From: Hippasteria phrygiana
Lineage: Eukaryota; Echinodermata; Asteroidea; Valvatida; Goniasteridae
Assembly: GCA_037893225.1 (NCBI GenBank)
Contig: JAZGUH010000484.1
Span: 248,001 to 312,000 of the forward strand
Length of the DNA stretch: 64,000 bases
Direction: 5' to 3'
A program made the position numbers and the translations under genes. Position 1 is the stretch's first letter; every line of letters starts with the position of its first letter. The notes below the pieces were generated by a model that made no database searches, was not told the DNA's origin, and worked only from the letters and a program-made list of their open reading frames with translations. Positions 52,984-62,020 of this stretch are shown here, piece by piece.

Positions 52984-55563
52984 AACATCTGACGGACCAA
53001 GCATTTCGAAAACTTACCACAGTGTCAGTGTGAAATCTGGGATAGCTGAACAGCTTGCAAGATATGGATGTGTATGAGAGAAGGCAAGAGCACTATATTC
53101 CAGCTTAGTGCCTCCTGCAAAGACAATCGGCACAGAGAGGTTTTATAGAACAATTCAGTCTAAATGTATTTGTTGTTTTTGCTGGTTTTATGTCAACTGC
53201 ATAATCCAGAGCTATTTCTAATATGGAGAAAAATTTTCTAAAAGGTTTGAAATTTTACACAAAGTTCTGAAAGCATCAGAAACTTTTAAAACCACCGATG
53301 AGAATAATATGTAACATACATATTCCAAAGACTTTGCTTGAAGTGAAATGCCAGACTCCTATACTGACCTTTGCAGACAGCCTTTTGTGTAAACCCAGGA
53401 AATGAAAAAACAAAGATTTGAGGGTTTAGGCATAGCTCACTGAAGGCAACAAGATGCATACTGCCACTGACAGTGAACGTCCCAACACCCTCCCCTGGTG
53501 ATGGATAGATGGACTCGTTACGGGTAGTGACATCAATAAACTTGATCCCGTTGCCGCACACATGGCACAGGGTGTTACGGTTAATGAACAAGGCATCTGA
53601 ACCGTTGTAACCTTGGGCCCACCTGAGTTGAATCAGAAACAAGAAAAAGAAATGAGTCATTAAAGGAGAATTCCAGGCTCTATAATATTTTATCTAGTCT
53701 AAAAGAACATACACTAATATACATACTGCACCAAGAGTTGGATTTTCTTTGTTATGGAGAACGACACACGCGCCCTTTATATTTACGATTTCTTGCCATT
53801 CAGCAGTACAAAGGGCGCGTCCATACTGTTCAAAGTTCCCGCGACATCCGGGAGATTATGACGTAGTGTCCGCACCTCAATGGAAATCCATGGTTGGCTA
53901 CGTGCGGTATGCACTGGTATCACACCTAGACGCAGCTTAGTGCATATGAATACGTATGTTTTATAAGGCGCCCGACTATTGCGTGAATGCGTAAGGCTGA
54001 TGTTTACTTCGACTTGACGTGCTGCAATTTATCGTGGTTTTTCGTATTTTTTTAGAAAAGCACAAAGTCTGTTCTGGTCGGAAAGAAAATATGTTAGGCA
54101 CTGCATCATCTCGAAGATTCTTAGCCTACCCCAGGAGAACTGCCTGCCGATTTTCCTCAAAGCAATCTGGTTCGAAGTCGTCGCGTTTTTATATTGTTCA
54201 GCCATTTCTTACAAATATCCGGTCGTTTGACTTTGGGGGATTGGGAATTTGGAAGAAGGCGCTGAGAACTTTTAGAGAATTCGGATTATTTGAGCAGCCA
54301 AAAGCTTGCCAAATCGTCATGATGTTGCTGTACTATACAGCACGACCGAGTTTTGCTTTAGCAAAGCAGTCAGGCAAACATTCGCCAGGAATATGGAAAA
54401 CAGACGTGCGTCAAGGAACAACACTGCCGCGTTCTCGTGTGTGTTGCATGTATGGACAATGGTTCACTGCACTCGCACAGCTCAGGCTGCGGGGCCGGCC
54501 GGGTACCGGCCGGCCGGCTTGGTAGTGCAGCCACTACGTCACAGTATCCCGGATGTACCGATATTCTAGAGCAAAAGGGCGGCCCGCATGACGGCAGGCG
54601 CGTTATGAAAAAACCTCCGGTTTATACGATTACCGAAACCAATCAAAATGAAATAAAAAGTAAGTCACAATTGCAATTAACGTTCTTTAACATTATGTTA
54701 TTATAAACTCAGGGTGGACTTTCCCTTTAAGTCTTGTCTATCTGCTAAAACATCACAAACGTTTATTGACAGGCCCTAAAGCCTGTACCAGTCTTTTCCA
54801 ATACCTAATCTTTTCAATTCAATTCAATTCAATTTGAAAGAGGATATTGATTGCTAAGAGAAATGTGTTATTTTGTGGTTTATGCAGATTACAGGCTATT
54901 ATTTCGGCCATGAAATAATAAATAAGCTACTTTTGGGAGCTGTTTTTATCAAGTCCCCATCTCGCCTGCTGGTGCCATTTGTCTAAAAATCATCGCTGAC
55001 GGCAACACACATAGGCTATTCTTACATCATAAGAAATAGTCTTGTCTCTAACGTTCGGCATACTGCGATGCGATTATGGACGTGAGAGACGACACTATAC
55101 AACGGTCTACAATACTATACAACGGTCGTGAACTTGGACGTGTGCAATATGTACCTTGTCCTTGCATTGTGAATGGACAAAACCACTGACTGTAATTTAG
55201 TACACTGTTAATGCTATAATTAATACTAATTTTTAATAGAGCTTAATCACAAATACCGCCTGGTTGAGACGTCATGGTTAAAATGCATTGTGGGAAGAGT
55301 CACAAACATCGCTCCTGAGGTCTTCCTTGATCACAGAATCCACAGACCTAGTCTCTGCTCTCTCCCTCAACCAATCACCCACAACTCTCTCATTGCTGGG
55401 ATCTCAGACCTACTACTACTCTCCACTGCAAAAACCCATGATTAACGTTTACAGTAACAAGTTACACATTTGTTGATGGTGAAAAAAACAGTGACAAATT
55501 GAGCAAATTTTTCCCCCAAGTCCAAGCTACTCACGCCAAATCCAAAGATCCAATGTTATCCAT
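34372..55563 (-). CDS. CFAP43: Cilia- and flagella-associated protein 43 (33 coding exons)
   Basis: Family role: with CFAP44 it forms the tether/tether-head complex that links the inner dynein arm I1/f motor domains to axonemal doublets; needed for sperm flagella and motile cilia. Exons, high to low: 55535-55563, 53369-53622, 53018-53114, 52261-52428, 51622-51995, 50958-51187, 50504-50620, 50048-50128, 49685-49937, 48716-48865, 48029-48213, 47460-47740, 46500-46677, 45941-46042, 45221-45298, 44976-45101, 44773-44877, 44442-44558, 43614-43661, 43015-43392, 42501-42671, 42021-42146, 41302-41421, 41026-41133, 40356-40531, 39973-40195, 39726-39838, 38854-39013, 38010-38083, 36275-36365, 35826-35906, 35531-35684, 34372-34541. 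All are GT-AG, phases agree, total 1705 aa (human about 1665). Residues 1-760 are WD-repeat-like ('WAQGYNG', '[12 protein letters not shown]', '[11 protein letters not shown]'); the rest is mostly charged coiled coil ending '[13 protein letters not shown]'. The 29-base first exon is the least certain part. Confidence 0.93.
34742..34944. mobile_element. TTAA-flanked MITE, copy 3 (diverged)
   Basis: In intron 32 of CFAP43. Shares 'GGCCACCAGGCCGG', 'CGCTTGGCTGC' and the end 'CGAGGGGTTAA' with copies 4 and 7, inverted relative to copies 1, 2, 5 and 6. Confidence 0.6.
35171..35475 (-). mobile_element. tRNA-headed SINE with 'TTGCTCAAGGACAC' core
   Basis: On the minus strand it starts with a tRNA-like head ('GTGGCCTCGTGGCTTAGTG', B-box-like 'GGGTTCGAGACC'), continues 'GTGTCCTTGAGCAAGGCAC' and 'AATGGGTACCTGTGAGGAC', and ends near 'GTAAGCGCTGTGATAT'. 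The central block is a core shared by SINEs in many deuterostomes. It lies in intron 32 of CFAP43. Confidence 0.7.
36830..36911. repeat. Inverted repeat in CFAP43 intron 29
   Basis: GTTATCCCACTCGCGCTCGT and 'GACACGG' on the left face 'CCGTGTTCCACTC' and 'GAGCGCC'-complementary bases down to 'GTGGGATAAC' on the right. The 'CACT.G.CGCTCGTGG' centre recalls the hairpin at 14574-14725. Confidence 0.6.
37455..37749 (+). mobile_element. tRNA-derived SINE, (AAT)n tail
   Basis: The head 'GGTTGGCGCAGTGGTTA' (A box) and 'GGTTCGATTCC' (B box) is followed by 'GATTGGGTTTTCAGTC', 'CGTGGGTTTTCC' and 'CTTTCGAGCTACAGTGCC', ending in AATAATAAT repeats. A minus-strand copy lies at 63640-63793. Intron 29 of CFAP43. 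Confidence 0.8.
38330..38496. mobile_element. TTAA-flanked MITE, copy 4
   Basis: TTAACCCCTCGAG at the left, 'AAAGGGTTAA' at the right, with TTAA at both ends. Internal words 'GTGCAGCCAAGC', 'ACACAACAGATTGA' and 'GACGCCATCCGGCC' match the family. Intron 28 of CFAP43. Confidence 0.8.
40562..40719. mobile_element. TTAA-flanked MITE, copy 5 (best-preserved ends)
   Basis: Starts TTAACCCATTCTGTCC and ends 'TTCAGTGGGTTAA': TTAA duplication with CCCA...TGGG termini, 158 bp. TTAA targets and CCC...GGG ends are the signature of piggyBac-type elements. It lies in intron 24 of CFAP43. Other copies: 32100, 33153, 34742, 38330, 45367, 50296 and part of one at 62942. Confidence 0.85.
41730..41920. mobile_element. 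Inverted-repeat element with tRNA-like core
   Basis: Arms of 32 bp with one mismatch: 'TTTTTCTCTTTTTGCCC' near 41740-41756 and its inverse at 41894-41911; ends read AGAACAAAG/...GTTCT. Between them is a Pol III-type head with a good B box, 'GGGTTCAAATCCC', on the plus strand. It lies in intron 22 of CFAP43. Confidence 0.75.
42258..42381 (-). mobile_element. tRNA-core short element with GAACAAAG ends, copy 1
   Basis: Minus strand: GAACAAAGATACTGAC, 'GGGAGACCGCCAACATA', then a tRNA-like core (A box 'TAGCTCAGATGGTAGAG', B box 'GGTTCGAATCC') and 'CTTTGTTC'. The D and T arms fold but the acceptor and anticodon arms do not, so it is not a tRNA gene. Copies at 52095-52214 and 62370-62494. Confidence 0.8.
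45367..45517. mobile_element. TTAA-flanked MITE, copy 6
   Basis: TTAACCCCTTACGG to 'TATTCAAGAAGTTAA', with 'GTGCAGCAAAGCGTAA', 'AATAGGCAAACATTGGACTG' and 'GGCAGCCGTCC'. Intron 14 of CFAP43. Confidence 0.8.
46258..46484. mobile_element. Repeat family with 'GTTGGATTTTGACAGGTTGA', copy 1
   Basis: Shares 'GATGGGTTCAGGACTGTAG', 'GGCACCATTACTTTACA', 'GGAGCTATGATGCCCCAA' and 'GGTATACTGCACAGTG' with 58867-59080; a diverged relative lies at 62623-62828. Ends resemble CCCTAACC...GGGTAAGG. Intron 13 of CFAP43. Confidence 0.75.
46827..46993. mobile_element. MITE with nested palindromes in CFAP43 intron 12
   Basis: CTGAACTTGAGCAATCCTTT with 'GTGTA' on the left is inverted at the right end (46970-46993). 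Inside, 'TTTTTGTATGCAAGGTCG' faces 'CGACCTTGCATACAAAAA'. The left half is nearly a self-complete hairpin, so the element may be a compound of two. Confidence 0.75.
49371..49605. mobile_element. MITE with TIRs 'AATTTCACGGAGCTGCTAAG'
   Basis: The left end GGGGTAATTTCACGGAGC and right end 'GCTCCGTGAAATTGGCCC' are inverted over about 40 bp, including 'CAAAAATTGCTTA'-like words. TGCAG occurs directly outside both ends and may be part of the target duplication. It lies in intron 9 of CFAP43, close to exon 9. Confidence 0.75.
50296..50468. mobile_element. TTAA-flanked MITE, copy 7
   Basis: TTAACCTCTTAAATACG to 'CAGAGGGGTTAT'. Contains 'CAATCCATTG', 'TTACGCTTGGCTGCACAAG' and 'TGGCATACCAGCACCCC', inverted relative to copy 5. 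Intron 7 of CFAP43, only about 35 bp from exon 7. Confidence 0.8.
52095..52214 (-). mobile_element. tRNA-core short element, copy 2
   Basis: Minus strand: 'CAAAGGCACTGACAGG', 'GGGAGACTGCCAACATA', 'GATAGCTCAGTTAATAGAG', 'CGCAGGTTCAATTCC'. Ends are more worn than in copies 1 and 3. It lies just beyond the donor of exon 4 of CFAP43. Confidence 0.75.
52944..52985. repeat. (AAT)n and poly-A microsatellite
   Basis: AATAATAAT repeats followed by an A-run, preceded by 'AGAGGAAATAAATGTTGC'. The arrangement looks like the tail of a retroposed sequence in the plus orientation, within CFAP43 intron 3. Confidence 0.5.
53657..54731. mobile_element. TTAA-flanked DNA element in CFAP43 intron 1 (about 1.07 kb)
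   Basis: Left end TTAA|AGGAGAATTCCAGGCT and right end AGGGTGGACTTTCCCT|TTAA are imperfect inverted repeats (about 11 of 16) flanked by TTAA. TTAA targets are used by piggyBac and Kolobok elements. The interior includes GC-rich palindromes (GGCCGGCCGG at about 54493-54520). A 168-codon open frame at 54019-54525 has no recognisable domain, so I do not call it a gene. Confidence 0.5.
55246..55300 (+). repeat. Half copy of the STARD7 5' MITE
   Basis: 'CAAATACCGCCTGG' and 'GAGACGTCA' with 'ATGGTTA' match the left arm of the 56077-56235 element; the right arm is missing. It lies in intron 1 of CFAP43. Confidence 0.65.
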
Positions 55564-55943
55564 GTCTGTTAATAAACTAGAAAATGTTGATTATTTTCCA
55601 ATCACACATTAACTGACAAAAATGATACAGGGTCTTTAGTTGTTTCGTTCGAGAGTAAATAAACTTCATATCCGTGCGTTCTCTGTTGCCAGGACATTCA
55701 CTGGTACTTTGCATGTGCAATGAAAATATTAACTTGTATTTCGTGGTTACCAGTTAAGCTTCAGCTTTAACTGGTCTAATGTATAGTTACACAAATGTGA
55801 AAATATTAACATTCAGTCGCTACGTATTAGTACAATAAGTGCACGTGAAAATGGCGACAAATGACGATTTCATAACTTTCTTCGATTTCAAATATCTGTG
55901 ATACTGATAGGGCCTATAGTAAAAGTTTCCGAAATTTAGGAAA
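55564..55943. promoter_or_regulatory. Shared bidirectional promoter of CFAP43 and STARD7
   Basis: The start codons of the divergent genes are only about 380 bp apart. The interval holds a forkhead consensus GTAAATAAAC (55655-55664), two X-box half-sites GTTGCC (55685-55690) and GTTACC (55746-55751), and a CACGTG E-box (55842-55847). FOXJ1 (forkhead) and RFX (X-box) factors drive motile-cilia genes in animals, so the first three suit CFAP43. No TATA box is obvious. Transcription starts are not determined. Confidence 0.6.
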
Positions 55944-56730
55944 ATGGCATTTCAAAACTTATTACGAGGAGCAACTAGGAGGCTTCTGAGACCTCATACT
56001 CGTAACAATAAGATTGATTTTGCAAGGAATGCGTACTGGAAAAGTGGAAGTGCACAACGCGGTGCCGGTGACCGACCATAGACCTTATCGCAAATACCGC
56101 CTGGATGAGACGTCACAATGGTTACTAGGGACGTGGGAAAGAAACGCGCACCAAAATCGCTCCCATTTCCTTCCCACAATCCCTTATGACCATTGTGACG
56201 TCTCGACCAGGCGGTATTTGCGATATGGTCTATGGAGAACATGGGTGAACATGACACTTCTACGGGGACAGAGTCTATCGGAGACCCTGGACACAATTTT
56301 CAAGCTTCTCAAGCGGCAATTTCATGTCTACGCATCGCAGAAATTGCGTCGTATGGAGGGAGTCTTGAGTCTTTATGGTTTCATTTACACAGAGAACATG
56401 TTGCAGACGTTGGCTGCCAACTTTTCCAGACGACTTTTCAGGGGTAGCAAGAGGCCATTTTACTTTCTGTTTGGAGGAGCCTGCTTTGTGTGGGATAAAG
56501 AGAACAGAATATCAGATCAAGAATTGGATAGGTTAGGTCATTCTCTCAACTCAAGATGTTGACAATCATAAAGAGGACGGACTTCCAACATGTCCAACTC
56601 ATAAGCAATTTCAAATTTGAGCAATTTAAACTTTACTGTTTTATAGATCATAGTTATTACACTTTCATGACTTTACATACATCATGACGTATATTTTTGG
56701 TGTCTCAAATCTTGTGCATGGGGTGAGCAT

Positions 56731-56765
<35 letters not shown>

Positions 56766-59700
56766 TTATTTATTCAGGCAGTCATTAAACATAATAAAAA
56801 AAAAGATAAACACATAAATAGCCAAGTACATGTTGTCTTGACTTTTGTCAATTTCTTTATGATCCGGATCAAAAGGGAATCTAAGCGAAATGCACTTAAC
56901 ACATTTGGAATTCTGGAAATGTATTGACTTCAACTTGTGCAATGCAGGGTAGAAGATCATATTTATATAGGGTCAGTGATTTTAAATTAAAACTGGATAA
57001 TGGACAGAATTAACAAAAATTGCGGAAAGAGTTCCATATTCAGCCGTCACTTATTTCCCCTAAATATGACTTAAAAACTACCAAAAAGTGTAAATCTGAT
57101 GAAGAAACACATATTTAGGAGGGAACAAAATTCAACTTATTCTTTGAATATACTTTGACTTTTTCTGTCATGGCCCATAGACTTTGTGCACAAGGTCTAA
57201 GTGATGGCCGGATATGGAACTCTTTCCCCGCTTTGAAGTACAAAGTGGAAATAATGTTTAAAGACTTCTGTATGATGAAAAGATCGGAAAATGTCGCATT
57301 CTTTTCTACCCTTTGTGCAAAATAACATTGAAAATTTTGAAAATGTTAAAACAATGCAATCAGTAGAAGTGCAAAATATTTTTTTTAGAATTGGAATTTG
57401 TCATTTTTACTGGTACATTTATCAGGGGAAATGAGTGCAGGCCACTGCAAATATACAAAAACATCTTTGTAAGACTTATAAACAAGGTTTAGGCCCCTTA
57501 TATATTTTCTTTCATTTCTTTCAGTTGTGCTGACGATTTTGAAATTGTTGCCGAGCTGGAAAGGCTGGAAAGCACAGGTCAAGGGAAAACAACCAATGTA
57601 TCATGGGATTCCATCTTCAAGAATGATCACATGAAGGTCTGGAGAAGACCTCTGGATGATACTTATCTCTACGAGTACAAAGGTCAGGAGTCAAAGAAGC
57701 ATTTCACTGAGAAATTGATCAACCTGGGTTGCACATTCAGTGCAAAAGCACTGGTCTCCTCCCGTGGGTCCCAGGAACATTTACATTATTACAGGTTAAA
57801 CTATTATAGACATAAGTTTAAGAATCATCAAATCATAGTTGGTTAAAAGATGTAGTGTCTGGCTTTTTGGGCGTGGCACCCCGAATAATAAATTTTCTTA
57901 AAAGTTAAAACTGATTGCAGAGTGAGTGTTTTTCATTCAAAAATAGCTTTCATTTGTTATTTGTTATTTGTAGGGGAAAATCCCTTGAATTGAAATTTTC
58001 AGCCAAAGCACGGATATTGCAGCATCACACTTCATTTTAAGAAAAGCAAGTCTACAGAAAAATAAGTTTAATATTCAAAATATGTGCAGTAATTTTATAG
58101 CATGATAGATTTTTAGAAGTTTATTATGTTAATTTAATATTGAGTTTATTAAACACAATTCTCCTAGATCCTATCAAATCATCAGTAAGTTGATTGAAGA
58201 CAGTAGAGCCAGACTACTTTACTCTTAATTTAAGAAGAAACCAAAGACAAAGGGATGTGAAATGAATATTTTAAAGTACAAATTACACTTACTGTGGTCT
58301 CATCTGAAGATAACAAAAACTTGGAGTTCGTCAAACAATCCACAAGGGAACTTGGAGTGTTAGGTTAATGGTAGTTGAATCTTTTGTCTCCTACAGCCTT
58401 AGGCCGCTTCATGGATGTGTCGGCCAAAGCCTTCTTCCGAGTGCAGCTGGATCTGGAGTACCGCAAAGTGTGGGACAACTATGTCATCAAGCTGGATTTG
58501 GTTGACAGCGATGATGAAAATGGGTCAGAGGTCATTCATTGGGTCACCCACTACCCTGTAAGTAGACTAGGTCAAGAGTCTGAATTGAATTTAAAGATTT
58601 ACCCAGAAGTCTCTTATTCAGGATAATATAGCTGCAACCGTGTAAGTTGAAATTTGTTTACCTTTCTGCAGTTCCCAATGTACAGTCGAGACTACGTCTT
58701 TGCCCGTCGCTGTAAGATTGACCATGCCAACAACGTTATGACAATTGTTTCACGGGCCGTAGACCACCCCAAGGTCCCAGTCAGTAAGAATCACGTCCGA
58801 GTTAGCTCCTACTTCTCTCAGATGGTCATCAAGCCTCATCGTAGCTTTGAGGAGGTAACTGAATCCTAACTACCCCAGGCCTTACAAATTCTAACAGCAG
58901 GTTTTGTCTAATTTTGATGGGTTCAAGACTGTAGGGCCCTGGCACCATTACTTTACATGGAGCTATGATGCCCCAATTTGTGTAAGTCCAAATAATGTAC
59001 CATAGGTATACTGCACAGTGTTGGATTTTGACAGGTTGAGGAAGCCTTCTAGTAAAAATGCCTAGGTGGTTAGGGTTAAATCGGGTCCACAGGAAAGAAA
59101 TAAAGCTTGCAAGAAAATACAGTCTGGTATCAAAAAGGTTTTTGATGAAATGAACACCTTGACCTCTGTATAACTTGGGAACCAGACCAAGATGTCTGAC
59201 AGCATAGAGGACCATTAGGTTACAGTTTTGGTGAATATTTGAAAGTATGAGTTTGATATGCACTGTTAAGCATGGTTGATGGCAGGCAGTTGAAGCATGA
59301 TAGCCTGTGCAGCTTGATTGAAGCCGTTAGGAACACAACGTGAACCACAGTTGTAATAGTTTTATTTTGTTGTTCTCTCTCTTCTGATTATTGAGTATTA
59401 AATTCAGAACCTTGATGCTAACTATTAATTGTGTAATTGCCATTGTTTTCTTGTTTGATGAACAGAATGGTTTTGACTTCATTCTAACCTACCACGATGA
59501 CCCGCAAACATCCTTCCCTTCGCCTTGTGTCAACTGGATGACAAAATCAGGTAGGAATTCTCAAAAGCTTTTCATAAAACAATTCCACTTGATAGATGCC
59601 ATCAGACAAATTTATCATGTCGCAACTGTGACCTTAGTCTTCCAACTGTCATTAGCCTTCTGTGTAAGATGGTCGCTGAAATTTCGTTATTTGAAAATTG

Positions 59701-60275
59701 TCTTTAGACCTGTAGCAAATTATTATTTTATAATTTGAGCAGTCTGTAATATTGAATGTATTATTTTACTGTCCGGTGGTAATGTTATCAAGCTCTGTAT
59801 TTTCATTGTATCTATATAATTATTAGTCAGGATATAAGTGTTGTTTTACATATAAAATGATATATTTCATGGATACTATTTTTATAATCATAGACACGCA
59901 GGGGTGGGGCAAGATGGGGATTCCAGACATTTTTCTTGTACTGGTAAAACATAACATTTCTGGCCTCCCCCCCCCCCCCCCTTGAAAAAATTAGGATCTG
60001 CCCATACATTTCTAGTCTGCTACACATTATGGATACTTTCTGAAATCCACATATGTTGTAGCTACCACATGTCTATTGTCTTTCAAAGTTGAGCCTGACA
60101 TTTTTTCTTAATGATTTTACTTGCAGGTATGCCAGACTTTCTTGAGAAACTTCACCAGGCTGCTATGAAGTATGAGAACTACAATGCACCTCACAATAAG
60201 GTGAGGGACCTGACAAGCTCACCAGGTACCTCTGAGGGTTTTGGTCAGCACCCACCAGGCCAGTATTCTATCTAA
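55944..60275 (+). CDS. STARD7: StAR-related lipid transfer protein 7 (7 coding exons)
   Basis: Exons: 55944-56068, 56238-56531, 57525-57682, 58397-58557, 58672-58854, 59466-59550, 60127-60275; about 384 aa (human 370). Family role: START-domain protein that carries phosphatidylcholine to mitochondria. The N-terminus 'MAFQNLLRGATRRLLRPHTR' looks like a mitochondrial presequence. Exon 2 has 'LYGFIYTEN' and a hydrophobic segment ending 'FVWDKEN'. The START domain (about 165-360) has 'HMKVWRRPLDDTYLYEY', 'FFRVQLDLEYRKVWD', 'VIHWVTHYPFPMYSRDYV', 'SQMVIKPH' and 'GFDFILTYHDDPQT', ending 'GMPDFLEKLHQAAMK'. Exons 3-7 have clear splice sites and phases. The first intron (56069-56237) is weak and made almost entirely of a MITE; if it is not spliced, translation may begin at ATG 56251 instead. 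Divergent from CFAP43. Confidence 0.92.
56077..56235. mobile_element. MITE, 159 bp, in the 5' coding part of STARD7
   Basis: CCATAGACCTTATCGCAAAT and 'ACCGCCTGG.TGAGACGTCACAATGG' on the left are inverted on the right down to 'TTTGCGATATGGTCTATGG', arms of about 45 bp. No clear target duplication. It fills the stretch between two frame-compatible halves of the STARD7 N-terminus. Confidence 0.85.
56731..57000 (-). mobile_element. LINE 3' end with (AAT)n tail (tentative), STARD7 intron 2
   Basis: An (ATA/AAT)n run at 56731-56764 borders 'TTTATTTATTCAGG', which on the minus strand reads as a LINE-type 3' end plus simple-repeat tail. The sequence to its right could be a worn 3' ORF2 region, but I recognise no motif. 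Confidence 0.35.
58867..59080. mobile_element. Repeat family with 'GTTGGATTTTGACAGGTTGA', copy 2
   Basis: Closely matches 46258-46484 in the same orientation. It ends 'GGTTAGGGTTAAA' and begins near 'CCTAACTACCCCAGG', so the ends resemble TTAACCCTAACC inverted. It starts 10 bp after the donor of STARD7 exon 5. Confidence 0.75.
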
Positions 60276-61300
60276 AGGAGGTACTCTAATAGGTTCATCA
60301 TGTGGAACAATGAGAACCTCACATGAGAGCCTCACATACTGTGCATTGTTTGAGGTACTGAGGCACCTCACTTAGAGGTTATGAACACATGTTATGAAGG
60401 AACTGTTAGTGTTGAATATCAGCAAACATTGCAATATACCAAATACTCTTGTGCATACACTTTCGATTTGAAAAGATGGACTTCAGGAAACATGCTAAAA
60501 CTTCAGTTGACCCACCATAGGCTCTTTCTTGTATGTTTGTGTTTTAGGTTGTGGTAATATTGTAAAGCCCTGTCAACAAACATACTTGAACCAACATGTT
60601 AATGGTAGCCTCACTTGCTCTTCCATTAACTCACAGTACAACCTCATAATTGTGCCTCATCACGAAGTAATGGAAAAACCACAATCCTCTCCATAGTCAG
60701 CAGATTTGCATTTTCCTAGTATTTGAAGCACTCCATCAAACAAAATAAAACTCCAAAGATAAAATGGAAAAAATTAATGAGGGCAAACATGAGTAAAATT
60801 TATTTTCTTCAGTTGCATTTCAACTCAAAGCTACAAGCTGAAGGTATGGTGCATTTTGTATCGGCTATACAAACAAAGGAGCGGCTAAATGTTTCATGTA
60901 TTATTGATTTCACATTTAGATATTCTAATAAGCTTTTCATTGTTTCATCTAAGTTCTGTGTTTCATTAAGGTGTGTTATATGCAAATTACTGCCTTTATC
61001 CTTTCTATGGAGGCCTCAAGTGTTTTATGCAATACATGTACTGCTTAAAGGGCCTCCCAAAGGATTTACGTTATTATTAAGTAAGAACTATGCGGTAGTA
61101 CCATGGAAATGAGCCAACATACAAGTGTGTAAACACCTTCAATCGTGGACCTTCCATTGTCCCTCTTTTGTTTGTACTTTAACTTTTTCGGAAGGCCTCC
61201 CATATGTTTTGTACACGATTTTCAATCATGGTCGTTCGGTCAAACGTGGACCCTTTGTCTACGTCCTAACTCTTTTTGTCTTGCCTAAACGAAGTTCAGA
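60276..61300. other. 3' flank of STARD7, no further gene seen
   Basis: Contains the 3'UTR and the candidate poly(A) signal at 60744. Paired words such as 'ACCTTCAATCGTGGACC' and 'CCTCCCA(A/T)A' near 61020-61200 suggest a worn repeat. No exon. Confidence 0.45.
60744..60749 (+). terminator. Candidate poly(A) signal of STARD7
   Basis: AATAAA about 470 bp after the stop codon, the first canonical signal on this strand after the coding region. Confidence 0.5.
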
Positions 61301-61315
61301 AAGAGACTATGCAAT

Positions 61316-61375
61316 CACTATTTCAGTATGTAGTCCGTCCGTCCGTCCGTAGTCCGTATGTAGTCCGTCCGTATG
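61316..61375 (+). repeat. (GTCC)n microsatellite
   Basis: Interrupted GTCCGTCC units joined by 'GTAGTCCGTATG'. Confidence 0.7.
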
Positions 61376-61410
61376 TGTCATTTTGGTTAAAGTTTCGACA
61401 AATTGGTCTT

Positions 61411-62020
61411 ATATGCACAGTTAAAGTCTGATTGCAATGAAACTTGGGTCATGCATTCAATAGTGCGACCTTTATTTGATGGTCGTGTCAAAGGTCAAGT
61501 ACTGAGGTCAAAGGACATCTGAGGTCAAAGGTCATCTGAGGCCAAAGGTCATCTGAGGCCAAAGGTCATCTGAGATCAAAGGTCATCTGAGGTCAAGTTG
61601 TAAAATGGGCTGGAATTGCAAAATTTCTTATATGCAAAGTTGAAGTCCGATTGCAATCAAACTTGGGTCATGCATTAAATATTGCAACCTTTATATGATG
61701 CATGTTTCAAAGGTCAAGTACTAAGGTCAAAGGTCATTTGAGGTCAAAAGTTGTAAAATTGGCTGGAATTGTAAAATCGGTCTTATATGGAAAGTTGAAG
61801 TCCAATTGCAATCAAACTTGGGTCATACATTCAATAGTGCAACCATTATATGATGCTTGTGTCAAAGGTCAAGTACTGAGGTCAAATGTCATTTGAGGTC
61901 AAGTTGTAAAATAGGCTGGAATTGTCCAACTTGTCTCATTTGAAAACTGGAAGTCCAATTGGAATCAAACTTGGGTCATGCATGCACTATTGTAACCTTT
62001 ATATGATGGTCGTGTCGGTA
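61411..62020 (+). repeat. Tandem array of 150-217 bp units rich in AGGTCA
   Basis: Four units start with words like 'TATATGCAAAGTTGAAGTCC' at about 61411, 61628, 61785 and 61936. Each runs 'CAATCAAACTTGGGTCATGC', 'CCTTTATATGATG', then AGGTCA blocks. The first unit is longer because a 17-bp subrepeat, TGAGGTCAAAGGTCATC, is repeated five or six times at 61504-61596. Confidence 0.85.

Noticed and set aside
54019..54525. 168-codon open frame on the plus strand in CFAP43 intron 1
   Set aside because: No recognisable domain, lies inside an inverted-repeat element, and the C-terminal part is only GC-rich palindrome ([13 protein letters not shown]).
56014..56236. Continuous STARD7 reading straight through the MITE from a TTG codon
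   Set aside because: It would start at a non-ATG codon and translate the MITE arms; the upstream ATG with presequence plus splicing, or ATG 56251, explains the gene better.
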